The notes: generated by a model not told the origin, from the letters alone. DNA of 35,169 nt from Nanobdellota archaeon (GCA_030695685.1 JAUYPT010000078.1:1-35169); one strand, 5' to 3'. Positions 1 to 7,804 are shown, counted from the stretch's first letter. Numbers and translations: made by a program.

Positions 1-244
1 GTTTTGCGGAAAAGCGTGGTTTGATAACACCACACTTGTTAATGTTACCCAGTAAATTAACTTTAAGCACTCCTCCTTTCTGAGCATCGATCTCTTCAAA
101 AGAGCCAATGTAATTATTTTCATTCATAATTGTGAGTACGCGTTTAATCATAATGGAGGCTGGTTTTACAACTACTTCTCGTTTTCCGACTTTTTCTGCA
201 TTAATTATTTTGGCTAACGTTGCTGCCAAAGGGTCGTTTAACAT
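1..244 (-). CDS. rpsH: Small ribosomal subunit protein uS8, 3' part cut off by the window edge
   Basis: uS8 binds the central domain of 16S rRNA early in 30S assembly. Reading leftward from the ATG at 242-244 gives an N-terminus beginning MLNDPLAATLAKIINAEKVG, followed by a basic stretch and a GGVLKVNLLGNINKCGVIKPR segment. This matches archaeal uS8, whose N-terminal alpha-beta domain opens with D-(P/T)-L-A. About 81 residues are visible; the C-terminal RNA-binding domain lies beyond position 1. The gene follows uS14 by about 20 nt, the normal spc order, so it is the most distal visible member of the operon. Confidence 0.93.
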   Translation of the reverse strand, partial: MLNDPLAATLAKIINAEKVGKREVVVKPASIMIKRVLTIMNENNYIGSFEEIDAQKGGVLKVNLLGNINKCGVIKPRFSAK

Positions 245-266
245 GATTTTTTTACCTCACATATAT

Positions 267-497
267 TTAACTGAATTTTTTAAAGCCAAGTCCTTGAGCC
301 ATTTCCCTAAAACACTGCCGGCAGATATGCAGGCCATACTTGTTAATGTGGCCCCGTGTTCTTCCGCAATTCTTACATTTTCGTAAGGCAATGCCGCAGG
401 AACGGTCTTTTGGCTGATTAAATTTGATAAATTTTGCTTTCTTGATAGGTTTAGCGTTTAATTGCGTAAACATTTTTCGGTGATCACTGGTAGTCAT
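267..497 (-). CDS. rpsN: Small ribosomal subunit protein uS14, zinc-binding type
   Basis: 76 residues. It carries the four-cysteine zinc ribbon (C-K-N-C-G-R near residues 41-46 and C-R-Q-C-F-R-E near 59-65) and ends in LGFKKFS, the archaeal uS14 signature. uS14 sits in the head of the 30S subunit next to uS3. The protein is about 20 residues longer at the N-terminus than the usual 50-55 residue archaeal form. A second ATG at codon 9 is possible, but a GAGGT motif about 10 nt before the first ATG favours the longer start. It lies 2 nt after uL5 within the operon. Confidence 0.95.
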   Translation of the reverse strand: MTTSDHRKMFTQLNAKPIKKAKFIKFNQPKDRSCGIALRKCKNCGRTRGHINKYGLHICRQCFREMAQGLGFKKFS

Positions 498-499
498 TC

Positions 500-1012
500 T
501 TATTCAACCTCTACACCTAAATTTTGAACAAAAGTAACAGCATCATCTTTTGTAACTAGATGCGATTTTCCTACTTTTGCAGGTTTTATCTTCCTATTCT
601 TAACTCTGAAACCAGGACGTTCTAATGTCACAGCAGCTTCAAGGCCAATTATTTTTAATTCAGGATCGTATTCTAATCCTTCGATATCAATATATTCCGG
701 TATCCCAAAAGAAAAGTTACCGTGGTTATCAAAATTTCGCAATGATAATTTCTTTCCTTTTGCTACCAAAAGACGTTTTAAGAGAGTTTCCGTATCTTTC
801 CGAACAGTAACTTTACAGCCAATGGTAAGTCCCGGCCGTAATCCCCATCCCGGGATTCTTTTCTTGGTTACTGTTTTAACAGGAGATAACGGCGTCAGTT
901 TTTGTAATAATTTTAATCCTTTCTTCATCAGTTCCTCATCTTTTCCTACGCCTATATTTAACGTGATCTTGGCAATGCGTACATTTCGTATGGATGGAAG
1001 TGTTGCGGTCAT
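500..1012 (-). CDS. rplE: Large ribosomal subunit protein uL5
   Basis: 170 residues, usual length for archaeal uL5. uL5 binds 5S rRNA and forms part of the central protuberance. Recognisable features are the N-terminal block with R-I-A-K-I-T-L-N-I-G-V-G, the L-(R)-P-G-L-T-I-G-C-K-V-T-V-R segment, the F-G-I-P-E-Y-I-D-I-E-G block, and T-L-E-R-P-G-F-R-V near the C-terminus. It lies 5 nt downstream of eS4 and 2 nt upstream of uS14. Position and sequence agree with the archaeal spc order. Confidence 0.96.
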   Translation of the reverse strand: MTATLPSIRNVRIAKITLNIGVGKDEELMKKGLKLLQKLTPLSPVKTVTKKRIPGWGLRPGLTIGCKVTVRKDTETLLKRLLVAKGKKLSLRNFDNHGNFSFGIPEYIDIEGLEYDPELKIIGLEAAVTLERPGFRVKNRKIKPAKVGKSHLVTKDDAVTFVQNLGVEVE

Positions 1013-1017
1013 GGTCG

Positions 1018-1728
1018 TTAGTTCCTTTTTGTATGAGCAGTTGAATTGTGAAGTGTAATGATGGGATCTTTTTTGCCGACAACAAAGAGATATGATTTTG
1101 CAGTCTCAATTTCTTTGCCGTTGGCAAGATACAAAGCTTCTTTTCCTTTTATTTCTTGTAGTTTGCCGACATCCCCGCCGTGTTTTCCTTTCGTCAGGAA
1201 AACTGTCGCTCCTGGATCTAACGGCAGAACTTCTTTGAATGCAAGCTGCGGCAGCTCTAAAACAATACTGTCGCCTACTTTTACTTTTTTATCAGTGATA
1301 ATATTTTTACCATCATAAAGATTAAGTTGAATTTTACCTTTTGATAACATTGTTTTACCAATAACTTTAAACGGCTTAAGTGTGCTTTCTGCGGCGGAAA
1401 TTTCAACGAGGATAAGTCTTCCCTGATTATCTAAGACAACACGGTACTGTTTCTTTAATTCAGGGAATGAAAGAACATCAAATAATCCTACCATAAAACG
1501 GTGATCTTTTCTTCTTTTACCATCAACAAGCACTTCTTTATTATTGAGGATTTTACGCACTTCTCCCATCATAGAGGCATGATGAAGAATGTCCCGCAGT
1601 ATAATTCCTAATGACATTCCCGTATCTAAGGAATGAGCGCCTGCGTTAGGCCGAACGATGAAAATGTTCTGCTGCCGGTCCAAAATCCATGTTTTTGGTG
1701 CCGCAATTCTTTTCAGATGATTTTTCAT
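1018..1728 (-). CDS. rps4e: Small ribosomal subunit protein eS4
   Basis: 236 residues. eS4 is an archaeal/eukaryotic 30S protein with an S4-like RNA-binding domain, a central domain and a C-terminal KOW segment. The N-terminus has the typical H-L-K-R-I-A-A-P-K-T-W and the R-P-N-A-G-A-H block. The S4-like region includes V-L-V-D-G-K-R-R-K-D-H-R-F, and the KOW-like part is G-A-T-V-F-L-T-K-G-K-H-G-G-D-V-G. Its ATG overlaps the uL24 stop by 4 nt (positions 1725-1728), suggesting translational coupling. Confidence 0.96.
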   Translation of the reverse strand: MKNHLKRIAAPKTWILDRQQNIFIVRPNAGAHSLDTGMSLGIILRDILHHASMMGEVRKILNNKEVLVDGKRRKDHRFMVGLFDVLSFPELKKQYRVVLDNQGRLILVEISAAESTLKPFKVIGKTMLSKGKIQLNLYDGKNIITDKKVKVGDSIVLELPQLAFKEVLPLDPGATVFLTKGKHGGDVGKLQEIKGKEALYLANGKEIETAKSYLFVVGKKDPIITLHNSTAHTKRN

Positions 1729-2183
1729 GGGAGATTACCTTTTCCTTGTTTTTTATGGTCCTTAGCTGGTGTAGCAGCCATGGTTTTCTTTTTTGATTCC
1801 AGTTTTTGTTTTCGTAGTTTATCACTTACATCCAACTCTATAATCATTAATTTTGACGGCAGTAAAGGAAACGGCACTTTGGAACCGTCTTTTTTTATAG
1901 TTTCTATCCCATTGACAAAAATGGAATTCCGTTTTAGGAGAACTCGTTCCACTTTTCCTTCTTTCTTCTGATGGGATCCTCGAAGAACCGTAACCTTATC
2001 TCCCTTCCGTACTTGGATATTTCGAAAGCCATATTTCTGCCGTAGTGCCGGCGACAAATGAACATGAACTCTTTTCTGCCGGAGATGGAGTGGAGCATTA
2101 TACCTATACTTACGCTGTTTACGCACTTGTGTACTGCTTTTCCATGCTCTGGAAAAAGTTTTGGGAATTGATTTTAGTATCAT
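1725..2183 (-). CDS. rplX: Large ribosomal subunit protein uL24
   Basis: 152 residues, longer than the usual 115-125 of archaeal uL24. uL24 initiates 50S assembly near the exit tunnel. The N-terminus contains basic R-K-Q-R-K-Y-R and the L-S-P-A-L-R-Q-K-Y-G-F-R motif. A KOW element follows (K-G-D-K-V-T-V-L-R-G-S-H-Q-K-K-E-G-K-V) near residues 60-80. The last 25 residues form a Lys/Ala/Pro-rich low-complexity tail, a habit shared with uS17, uL22 and uS3 in this operon. Confidence 0.95.
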   Translation of the reverse strand: MILKSIPKTFSRAWKSSTQVRKQRKYRYNAPLHLRQKRVHVHLSPALRQKYGFRNIQVRKGDKVTVLRGSHQKKEGKVERVLLKRNSIFVNGIETIKKDGSKVPFPLLPSKLMIIELDVSDKLRKQKLESKKKTMAATPAKDHKKQGKGNLP

Positions 2184-2199
2184 TTTTATGTATCTACCA

Positions 2200-2601
2200 T
2201 TAAATTATCATTGATGCTAATTTAGCTACTGCCGGCCAACGCTCGGCTACTTCTTTGGCAATTGGACCTTTCAGGAGCGTGCCTTTTGGATTTCCTTTTT
2301 CATCCTTTAAAACAACGGCAGCATTATCCTCAAATTTGATTCTCATGCCATCCGGACGCCTGTATTCTTTTTTCTGGCGGACAATGATGGCAGGAACGAC
2401 TGTTTTTCTCATCTCTAACTTTCCTTTTTTGACGCTCGCTAAAACCAAATCGCCAACACCAGCAGTAGGAATTCTACCGCGGGAAGTTTTGCTTCCTTTA
2501 ACAGCTACTATTTTTAAGATTTTAGCGCCGGAATTATCGCATGTCGCCACATACGCCTGTGAGGGCAATGATTTTATAACGTTACTTTTGAGCGCTTTCA
2601 T
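2200..2601 (-). CDS. rplN: Large ribosomal subunit protein uL14
   Basis: 133 residues. uL14 lies at the 50S face that contacts 16S rRNA. Diagnostic stretches are T-C-D-N-S-G-A-K-I-L-K-I-V (residues 20-32), G-V-G-D-L-V-L-A-S-V-K-K-G, the V-V-P-A-I-I-V-R-Q motif and F-E-D-N-A-A-V-V-L. The start codon overlaps the uS17 stop by 4 nt (2598-2601), so translation is probably coupled. Length and order are normal for archaea. Confidence 0.97.
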   Translation of the reverse strand: MKALKSNVIKSLPSQAYVATCDNSGAKILKIVAVKGSKTSRGRIPTAGVGDLVLASVKKGKLEMRKTVVPAIIVRQKKEYRRPDGMRIKFEDNAAVVLKDEKGNPKGTLLKGPIAKEVAERWPAVAKLASMII

Positions 2602-3002
2602 CGTACTTTTCCTTCCTCTTTAGCGGCTACCTTCGCCGTTTCTTTCTTTTTGGCTGATTTAGATACTGCTGATTTTTCATCACTGCCAACAACAGCAAGT
2701 ATAACATGATTTTTTGTTTTACTTAATGGACGTGTTCTCGCTGCTAAGACATTATCTCCAATCTCTGCTTCTACACAGGCAGGATTATGGACGTGCATCC
2801 GCGATCTTCTGAGCTCGTATCGTTCATACTTAGGAATATAATAAGGTCTAAACCATTCAATTGTTGCAGAGCGGTTACTATCTTTTTTGATAATCTTTCC
2901 TCTAAACAACTCTTTTTTAACAGAGAGCTGTCCGTGGAAAGGACATTTTTTGTCCGTACAGTCTTTTGTTGGTGCATGCACACCAAATAGTTCTTTATTC
3001 AT
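2598..3002 (-). CDS. rpsQ: Small ribosomal subunit protein uS17 with a basic C-terminal tail
   Basis: 134 residues. uS17 is a primary 16S rRNA-binding protein with an OB fold. The archaeal/eukaryotic N-terminal block D-K-K-C-P-F-H-G is present, followed by the OB-fold segments R-G-K-I-I-K-K-D and Y-I-P-K-Y-E-R-Y-E-L-R-R-S-R and the H-N-P-A-C motif. From about residue 107 a Ser/Lys/Ala/Glu-rich low-complexity tail makes it longer than the usual 105-115 residues. It follows RNase P p29 by 2 nt. Confidence 0.95.
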   Translation of the reverse strand: MNKELFGVHAPTKDCTDKKCPFHGQLSVKKELFRGKIIKKDSNRSATIEWFRPYYIPKYERYELRRSRMHVHNPACVEAEIGDNVLAARTRPLSKTKNHVILAVVGSDEKSAVSKSAKKKETAKVAAKEEGKVR

Positions 3003-3004
3003 TG

Positions 3005-3265
3005 TTATTTTCCTTTAATTCTATCTTCGGAACGCCTGGCAATGGTTTTTCCCTCAACAACCATGCCTGTCCTGGTGATCTTTAACGTCACATTTTGTTT
3101 CAGGATCATTTTATGATTCCCATGATCATCAATGGTCAATGTGTTTTTCGTTTCATCAACAATTTTTCCGGTGAGACCAATCTCACTTTTGTTGGTGGAA
3201 TGTACAATGGAAACTTCTTCCCCGATTAACTCATCAGGAAAACTTGCCATTGAAACCATTTTCAT
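3005..3265 (-). CDS. rnp1: Ribonuclease P protein component 1 (Rpp29/Pop4 family)
   Basis: 86 residues. This is the archaeal p29 protein that, with Rpp21, stabilises the specificity region of RNase P RNA. The Sm-like fold features are visible: E-L-I-G-E-E-V-S-I near the start, G-L-T-G-K-I-V-D-E-T-K-N-T-L in the middle, and G-K-T-I-A-R-R-S-E-D-R-I-K near the C-terminus. A gene between aIF1 and uS17 is a known archaeal arrangement. The start could also be the third codon (ATG at 3257-3259), which has a GGAG 8 nt upstream. The RNA partner is encoded in this same window at 19385-19790. Confidence 0.93.
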   Translation of the reverse strand: MKMVSMASFPDELIGEEVSIVHSTNKSEIGLTGKIVDETKNTLTIDDHGNHKMILKQNVTLKITRTGMVVEGKTIARRSEDRIKGK

Positions 3266-3296
3266 TACTCCAGCAAAATCATGCGGTCTTGCTGAT

Positions 3297-3602
3297 TTAG
3301 ACTACCTCAATAGTCTCTTCCGGGAAACCCAAATCGACAAGGACACCTTTTATCCTTGATTTATGGTCCCCCTGCAACTCAATTTGACCATTTTTAGCCG
3401 TACCGCCGCAGGCAAATTTCGATTTTAATTTTCGAACAATTTCATCGATGTTTGCTTCTTTATTGATACCGACTATGATTGTATATTTTTTGCCAAACTT
3501 TCTTTTTTCAATTTTAGCGGTGATTTTTTGCTGTTCGCGAGCAATTGTTTCGCAAACACACAAATCTTGAGGTAATCCACACTGGTTACAAACGTTAACC
3601 AT
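3297..3602 (-). CDS. Translation initiation factor aIF1 (SUI1 family)
   Basis: 101 residues, usual length. aIF1 binds the 30S P site and monitors start-codon selection. The N-terminal extension has two short cysteine pairs (C5/C8 and C14/C16), a zinc-ribbon-like feature seen in archaeal SUI1 proteins. The SUI1 core follows: K-R-K-F-G-K-K-Y-T-I-I-V-G-I, then K-L-K-S-K-F-A-C-G-G-T and I-E-L-Q-G-D-H, ending in L-(V)-D-L-G-F-P-E-E. It sits between uL29 and RNase P p29. Confidence 0.96.
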   Translation of the reverse strand: MVNVCNQCGLPQDLCVCETIAREQQKITAKIEKRKFGKKYTIIVGINKEANIDEIVRKLKSKFACGGTAKNGQIELQGDHKSRIKGVLVDLGFPEETIEVV

Positions 3603-3607
3603 TCTTC

Positions 3608-3811
3608 TTACATCAACACCTCTTTTTTCTCTTGAAGCAGTGTTAAAACCCGGGCTATATTCTTTTTTGTCTGCTTTAATTTTCCCGAATTGGCAGTATT
3701 AGCACCGCTGGCTACTTGCACATTTAATTTAAGTAGTTCCTTTTTAAATTCTCCCAATCTTTCCTGCAGAACTTCCTGTGATAAGGATCGAAAATTTTTG
3801 ATAGTTTTCAT
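3608..3811 (-). CDS. rpmC: Large ribosomal subunit protein uL29
   Basis: 67 residues forming the two-helix uL29 fold at the tunnel exit near uL23. It carries the L-X-X-E-L-L-K-L-N-V-Q family pattern in the first half and the I-K/R-R-X-X-A-R-V-L-T block (here K-K-N-I-A-R-V-L-T-L-L) in the second. It begins 2 nt after the uS3 stop and is followed within 6 nt by aIF1. Confidence 0.93.
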   Translation of the reverse strand: MKTIKNFRSLSQEVLQERLGEFKKELLKLNVQVASGANTANSGKLKQTKKNIARVLTLLQEKKEVLM

Positions 3812-3813
3812 GG

Positions 3814-4665
3814 TTACTCTTTATCCTCACTGTTTTGATCAGCTTTGTTGGCATCACTTGTAATGGCATCGCCTATAGCATCGACAACCGAGATGATTTC
3901 TTCCGCAACAGCTTCGTTCTTGGGGGAAGTAATTTCTTGTGAACCACTTTCTCCTGTTTTTTCCTTGTCGCTTTTAACCATTTTTTTCCGGGATGCTGAT
4001 TTTTTCTTTGCCGTTGTTTTTTTAGCCGGTTCTTCTTTTTCAGATATGACTTCTACTGTTTGAACAGGCTCATCAAGTACTTCAATAAGATCAGGCAATT
4101 GTAAATGAGGTGGCATAATAGATACTTTTACCCCAATAATTCCACTTTTTAAAAGTGCACTTTTTTGTGCTTTAAGAACGCCGGAAACAGCAATGTCTCC
4201 GCATTTCTTAAGATACCCTTGAAAGAAACGCCAGCTCTTTGCACGCGCACCAGGAATTTTTCCAGAGATAATTACCTCGATTCCCAAAGCACCGGCATTA
4301 AGAACATTCTCCATAATTTTATGGCCAATACTCTTAAACCGAACAGAACCGAACCTTTCCAGAGAACTGACAATGCGGTCAGCAACAAGATTGGCATCCA
4401 AAAAAATGTCTTTTACTTCATTAATTTCAATTTGAGGATTTTCTAATTTAAAGTCGGATTTTAACGTTCGGGTAAGCTCTTTAATATTAGCGCCTTTAGA
4501 CCCGACGATAAGGCTCGGCCGTCCTGCAGAAATGATTATTTTCTCTCCAAGAGGGATCTTCTTCAGCGTTACGTGGGAAATGCCAGCTCCTTTGAGTTTA
4601 TTTTCTATATATTTCTTAATGTAATACTCTTTCGTTTTCTGGACTATAAATTCCCGTTCAATCAT
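3814..4665 (-). CDS. rpsC: Small ribosomal subunit protein uS3 with a long low-complexity C-terminal tail
   Basis: 283 residues; archaeal uS3 is usually 200-240. uS3 lines the mRNA entry channel. The type II KH domain is clear, with the G-S-K-G loop at residues 55-58, and the C-terminal domain has K-S-W-R-F-F-Q-G-Y-L-K-K-C-G-D and K-V-S-I-M-P-P. From about residue 205 the chain becomes a Lys/Ser/Ala tract and then an acidic Asp/Glu-rich end, probably disordered. The start overlaps the uL22 stop by 4 nt. Confidence 0.96.
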   Translation of the reverse strand: MIEREFIVQKTKEYYIKKYIENKLKGAGISHVTLKKIPLGEKIIISAGRPSLIVGSKGANIKELTRTLKSDFKLENPQIEINEVKDIFLDANLVADRIVSSLERFGSVRFKSIGHKIMENVLNAGALGIEVIISGKIPGARAKSWRFFQGYLKKCGDIAVSGVLKAQKSALLKSGIIGVKVSIMPPHLQLPDLIEVLDEPVQTVEVISEKEEPAKKTTAKKKSASRKKMVKSDKEKTGESGSQEITSPKNEAVAEEIISVVDAIGDAITSDANKADQNSEDKE

Positions 4666-5183
4666 GATTGTGCCTCATTCTGTTTTTTATCCGCTGCCGG
4701 CAATGTTTTTTTTCTCGCCTTCTTTGAGGCCGTAGATTTTGCAGAATTTTGTTCCGTCAACGCTTCCATAACCATCACTTCTAAGTGTGTCCGTTTTGTT
4801 CCGTGCCGGATCCTGCCACCAGTTAATGGAATGCTCGCTTTATTGGCGAGAAGTTTTACGATCTTAAGATTGGTCGTATTCAACCCTTTGGCATGAGCGT
4901 TGGCTTCTACGGATTTAATTAAACGCAAAAATTCCCGAGCCGCTTTCTGAGGATAACGTCCTGCCGCCATACCTGCTTTATGGCCCATATCTTGAGTAAA
5001 CCTTGTGAATGGAACTGCTTTCCGCAGCAAGGCTACTTCACCTAAAAATTTCTTGGCAAAGGTCGTATTTTTATAGCGCAGATAACGGCTAATTTCAATG
5101 CTCTGCTTCGTTGAAATAGGAAGATTAGTCATTTTCGCAGATGCGCGATGTTCCGTTCCTATCGTATTTTTTGTCGTTGCCAT
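4662..5183 (-). CDS. rplV: Large ribosomal subunit protein uL22
   Basis: 173 residues from the ATG at 5181-5183. uL22 reaches into the exit tunnel by a beta-hairpin loop. The archaeal signatures are S-T-K-Q-S-I-E-I-S-R-Y-L-R, the H-K-A-G-M-A-A-G-R-Y-P block, S-V-E-A-N-A-H-A-K-G-L, and G-G-R-I-R-H-G-T-K-R-T-H-L-E-V. A further upstream in-frame start (5237) would overlap uS19 by 44 nt and encode no conserved sequence, so the internal ATG just past the uS19 stop was chosen. The last 30 residues are a Lys/Ala/Ser-rich extension. Confidence 0.93.
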   Translation of the reverse strand: MATTKNTIGTEHRASAKMTNLPISTKQSIEISRYLRYKNTTFAKKFLGEVALLRKAVPFTRFTQDMGHKAGMAAGRYPQKAAREFLRLIKSVEANAHAKGLNTTNLKIVKLLANKASIPLTGGRIRHGTKRTHLEVMVMEALTEQNSAKSTASKKARKKTLPAADKKQNEAQS

Positions 5184-5193
5184 TGTTCTAATT

Positions 5194-5577
5194 TTATCGT
5201 GCAGAGACTGCCCTGCTTGACCTCGTTGCGCCAACACCGGCAGAACTGTGCGTTACAAACTTGCGGGTATGGGAAAATTCACCTAAATAATGGCCAAGCA
5301 TTTCTGCTGTTACCGTAACAGGAACAAACTCCTTCCCATTATAGACACGAATTAACTTGCCCAGCATCAAAGGAATAATAATCATATCCCGGCAATGAGT
5401 TTTAACATTATTATCACCGGTTTCTAATCGTTTAATAAGACTCTTCTGGTATTCTGTAAAACCGCGTTGTAATGATCGCCGCTGACGAGCGGGCACTAAA
5501 GCAGTAAACTCGCGTAACCCCAGCTGCTTAAGGTCATCTTCTGTCTTTCCCCGCCACATAAATTGTTTTATTGCCAT
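5194..5577 (-). CDS. rpsS: Small ribosomal subunit protein uS19
   Basis: 127 residues. uS19 is in the 30S head and contacts A-site tRNA. Conserved blocks: F-M-W-R-G-K near the N-terminus (archaeal F-X-Y-R-G), P-L-M-L-G-K-L-I-R-V-Y-N-G-K-E-F, M-L-G-H-Y-L-G-E-F-S-H-T-R, and H-S-S-A-G-V-G-A-T-R-S-S-R. It begins 7 nt after uL2, the standard order. Confidence 0.97.
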   Translation of the reverse strand: MAIKQFMWRGKTEDDLKQLGLREFTALVPARQRRSLQRGFTEYQKSLIKRLETGDNNVKTHCRDMIIIPLMLGKLIRVYNGKEFVPVTVTAEMLGHYLGEFSHTRKFVTHSSAGVGATRSSRAVSAR

Positions 5578-5584
5578 TGTTTAC

Positions 5585-6289
5585 TTACCTTCTCCTTCCT
5601 GTCCTGCGTGGTGCAATCTTCCCTACTTTCCTTCCCGGAGGAGCATTACGCGGCGATTGTGTTGGTCTTCCTTTAATGTGGGAACATTTTCCACCAAAAG
5701 GATGGTCAACTGCGTTCATAGAGATACCACAGACGTGAGGATATAATTTATTACGAGCTCTCATTTTTTTATACTTTGTCCCTGCTTTAAGAAAGGGCTT
5801 GTCTAACCTGCCGCTTCCTGCAACGATGCCTAAGGATGCTTTACATGTTGGCAGGAAAATTTTTTCCTTTTTTGAGGGTAAAACGACGCGGACAATGTCT
5901 TCGCTTTTGGCTACAACTTTCGCAAAAGAACCAGAGGCACGTACTAGTTTACCGCCGTCACCAGGATGAATTTCAATATTATGGATTAAAGACCCTTCGG
6001 GAATTTCACTGAGCGGAAGAACGTTTCCATTTTTAATTTCAGCGCCTTTCCCAACCGTGATCAGATCGCCAACTTTTACCCCTTCCGGAGCAAACGTAAG
6101 ATTATGAGCACCTGTAAGATATGATACCTCCATTAACGGAGCTGTATGGCCGGCACAGTGGATTATATCGGTAATCTGGCCTTTTGTATCTAATGGATAA
6201 TGTTTTGCTTCTCCCTTAAAGCGGAAGCTAGGAGAAGTATAGGTTTTTGTTCCCCGTCCCCGCCGTTGTTGTATCAGTCGTTTACCCAT
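5585..6289 (-). CDS. rplB: Large ribosomal subunit protein uL2
   Basis: 234 residues, usual for archaea. uL2 is needed for subunit association and peptidyl transfer. It shows the N-terminal Q-Q-R-R-G-R-G motif, the central G-S-L-I-H-N-I-E-I-H-P-G-D-G-G-K-L-V-R-A-S-G block, and the C-terminal M-N-A-V-D-H-P-F-G-G motif, where Phe replaces the second bacterial His, as is common in archaea. Its ATG lies inside the last codons of the upstream 122-residue gene (8-nt overlap), a departure from the direct uL23-uL2 junction normally seen. Confidence 0.97.
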   Translation of the reverse strand: MGKRLIQQRRGRGTKTYTSPSFRFKGEAKHYPLDTKGQITDIIHCAGHTAPLMEVSYLTGAHNLTFAPEGVKVGDLITVGKGAEIKNGNVLPLSEIPEGSLIHNIEIHPGDGGKLVRASGSFAKVVAKSEDIVRVVLPSKKEKIFLPTCKASLGIVAGSGRLDKPFLKAGTKYKKMRARNKLYPHVCGISMNAVDHPFGGKCSHIKGRPTQSPRNAPPGRKVGKIAPRRTGRRR

Positions 6290-6650
6290 GGTATAAACCT
6301 GCTTGTTGGAGTAATTTTAATTCCGTTTTCAAGCACTCTCTTCTTTCTGGCGTATCTATTTCATAATATCCCTGGCCCTCATCTTCATCTAAGCCATCCA
6401 CAACTAAATCTCCTGTTTGATCAAAAGAAATATTTTCATTATGTATCACTTCTCTTACAATAGCAGTCATTCTATCATCGTGATCGATGCTCAGAAAAAT
6501 TCTCCTTTCTCCAACTCTACCTTCATAAACTGCAAGATAAGCACCATCATAGTATTCGGAACCATAGTCTAACTTCACCCTATCACCAGCCACAAGGCTA
6601 TCTAAGTCTACGTAGGTATATACTCGTTTTGTTGCTGGTATATTTGCCAT
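6282..6650 (-). CDS. Unrecognised acidic 122-residue protein inserted between uL23 and uL2
   Basis: I do not recognise this protein. It is acidic with no signal peptide, membrane segment or cysteine pair. The first two thirds look beta-rich, with short strands such as A-G-D-R-V-K-L-D-Y and R-R-I-F-L-S-I-D suggesting a small barrel (SH3- or PilZ-like is only a guess). The end is helical and rich in Leu/Glu. It begins 1 nt after the uL23 stop and overlaps uL2 by 8 nt, so it is translated as a true operon member rather than being spacer. It could be a lineage-specific ribosome-associated protein. Codon use is like its neighbours. Confidence 0.85.
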   Translation of the reverse strand: MANIPATKRVYTYVDLDSLVAGDRVKLDYGSEYYDGAYLAVYEGRVGERRIFLSIDHDDRMTAIVREVIHNENISFDQTGDLVVDGLDEDEGQGYYEIDTPERRECLKTELKLLQQAGLYHG

Positions 6651-6651
6651 C

Positions 6652-6990
6652 TTAAATCAATCCTAAATCAGCACTGACATCGGACGCCAAACTGTCCGGC
6701 CCTAATTGAACATAGGCTATCTTTCTGCCGCTGAAGGAATTTTGAATATTAACACCGGTTACTTTTACCTTAAAGAGTTCTTCCACTGCCCGCTTGACAT
6801 CAGATTTTGTTGACTGTGGATTGACAGAAAAGACGAGCTTGTTCTCAAACTCAATCTGCCGGATGCTTTTTTCCGTCGATAAAGGAAATTGAATCACGTT
6901 ATAAGGATCAAAAGATACTGCTGGTGTTACAACACTCTTTTCATCTCTCTTGTTGAGTGCATTTTTTGTGGTTTTTCTTTTGGCTGCCAT
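6652..6990 (-). CDS. rplW: Large ribosomal subunit protein uL23
   Basis: 112 residues, with a roughly 30-residue N-terminal extension before the conserved core. uL23 lies at the tunnel exit and docks SRP and other nascent-chain factors. The core has P-L-S-T-E-K-S-I-R, the N-K-L-V-F-S-V-N segment, K-S-D-V-K-R-A-V-E-E-L-F-K-V-K-V, and a final strand K-I-A-Y-V-Q-L. Its ATG overlaps the uL4 stop by 1 nt. Confidence 0.95.
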   Translation of the reverse strand: MAAKRKTTKNALNKRDEKSVVTPAVSFDPYNVIQFPLSTEKSIRQIEFENKLVFSVNPQSTKSDVKRAVEELFKVKVTGVNIQNSFSGRKIAYVQLGPDSLASDVSADLGLI

Positions 6991-7796
6991 TAGACAAATA
7001 ATTTTTTCTCCTTGATGCTATTAATTGCGTTTTCTGTCCATAACGTCGCTCTTCCCGGCATTGTTCCAGGCGCTAACAGCGCCGTGTTCAATGACGATGC
7101 AGGAACAACATCAACGCCAGGGATATTACGGGCTGATTTTATTAATGGGCAATCTGCCCCAACAACAATCAGGACTCCTTTCTTCTTTTGATATTTTCTG
7201 CCACGTACTTTACCCATACCGGCACGAACTTTTTTAACAGAAGACCGCTGCAGTTCATCTTCAAATCCTAATTCTATCAATACTTTTCGTGTCTCTGCAG
7301 TTTTATCCATTTTTTCGAATGCTGAATCAATGATAAAAGGATATTCTGCAGGAACTTTATGCCCTCTTTTTTCGACAATATTTTTATTGAGGACAGCACC
7401 GATAGCGGAACGAATTGCTTTTTGATTTTCTTTTTTGTTGATTTTTTGTGTCAGAATTTTTGTTGCTTTTGGAGGATGAGAACGATGCCCGCCGACAGTC
7501 TGCGGTGAAAACGCACCAACCCAGAACATGCGCATTCCCCGTCGTGATAAAACTTTTCGGTTAACTCTACTTACTCCAAAACCATAACAGCCGCGATAGT
7601 TCCGCCGCCGCTTGCTTACTTTAGAAGAATGACGCAGACCAGCACCGGGACTAGCTCCGTACCGCTGCCGTGCAGCACTCTGCAAGGCGTGGACTGCCCG
7701 CTTAATCAGGTCAGGGCGGAATTCTTCCGAAAATTGGACAGGAAGCTCTTTATCTCCCGCTTTTTTCTTTTTGAGGTCAAATATTGCAATCTTCAT
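6990..7796 (-). CDS. rplD: Large ribosomal subunit protein uL4
   Basis: 268 residues, usual archaeal length. uL4 extends a loop into the exit tunnel. Recognisable: L-P-V-Q-F-S-E-E-F-R-P-D-L-I-K-R-A-V, the loop region with G-A-S-P-G-A-G and R-R-R-N-Y-R-G-C-Y-G-F-G-V-S-R, G-G-H-R-S-H-P-P, and the C-terminal G-K-V-R-G-R-K-Y-Q-K-K-K-G block. In bacteria uL4 autoregulates this operon; nothing here proves that for this archaeon. The gene begins 8 nt after uL3. Confidence 0.97.
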   Translation of the reverse strand: MKIAIFDLKKKKAGDKELPVQFSEEFRPDLIKRAVHALQSAARQRYGASPGAGLRHSSKVSKRRRNYRGCYGFGVSRVNRKVLSRRGMRMFWVGAFSPQTVGGHRSHPPKATKILTQKINKKENQKAIRSAIGAVLNKNIVEKRGHKVPAEYPFIIDSAFEKMDKTAETRKVLIELGFEDELQRSSVKKVRAGMGKVRGRKYQKKKGVLIVVGADCPLIKSARNIPGVDVVPASSLNTALLAPGTMPGRATLWTENAINSIKEKKLFV

Positions 7797-7804
7797 GAGT
7801 GTTT

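Noticed and set aside
132..386. Opposite-strand open frames inside ribosomal genes (for example 132-386 and 1633-1971)
   Set aside because: They are shadows of conserved genes on the other strand and show no family similarity.
4662..5237. uL22 starting at 5237
   Set aside because: The extra 18 residues would overlap uS19 and match nothing in the family.
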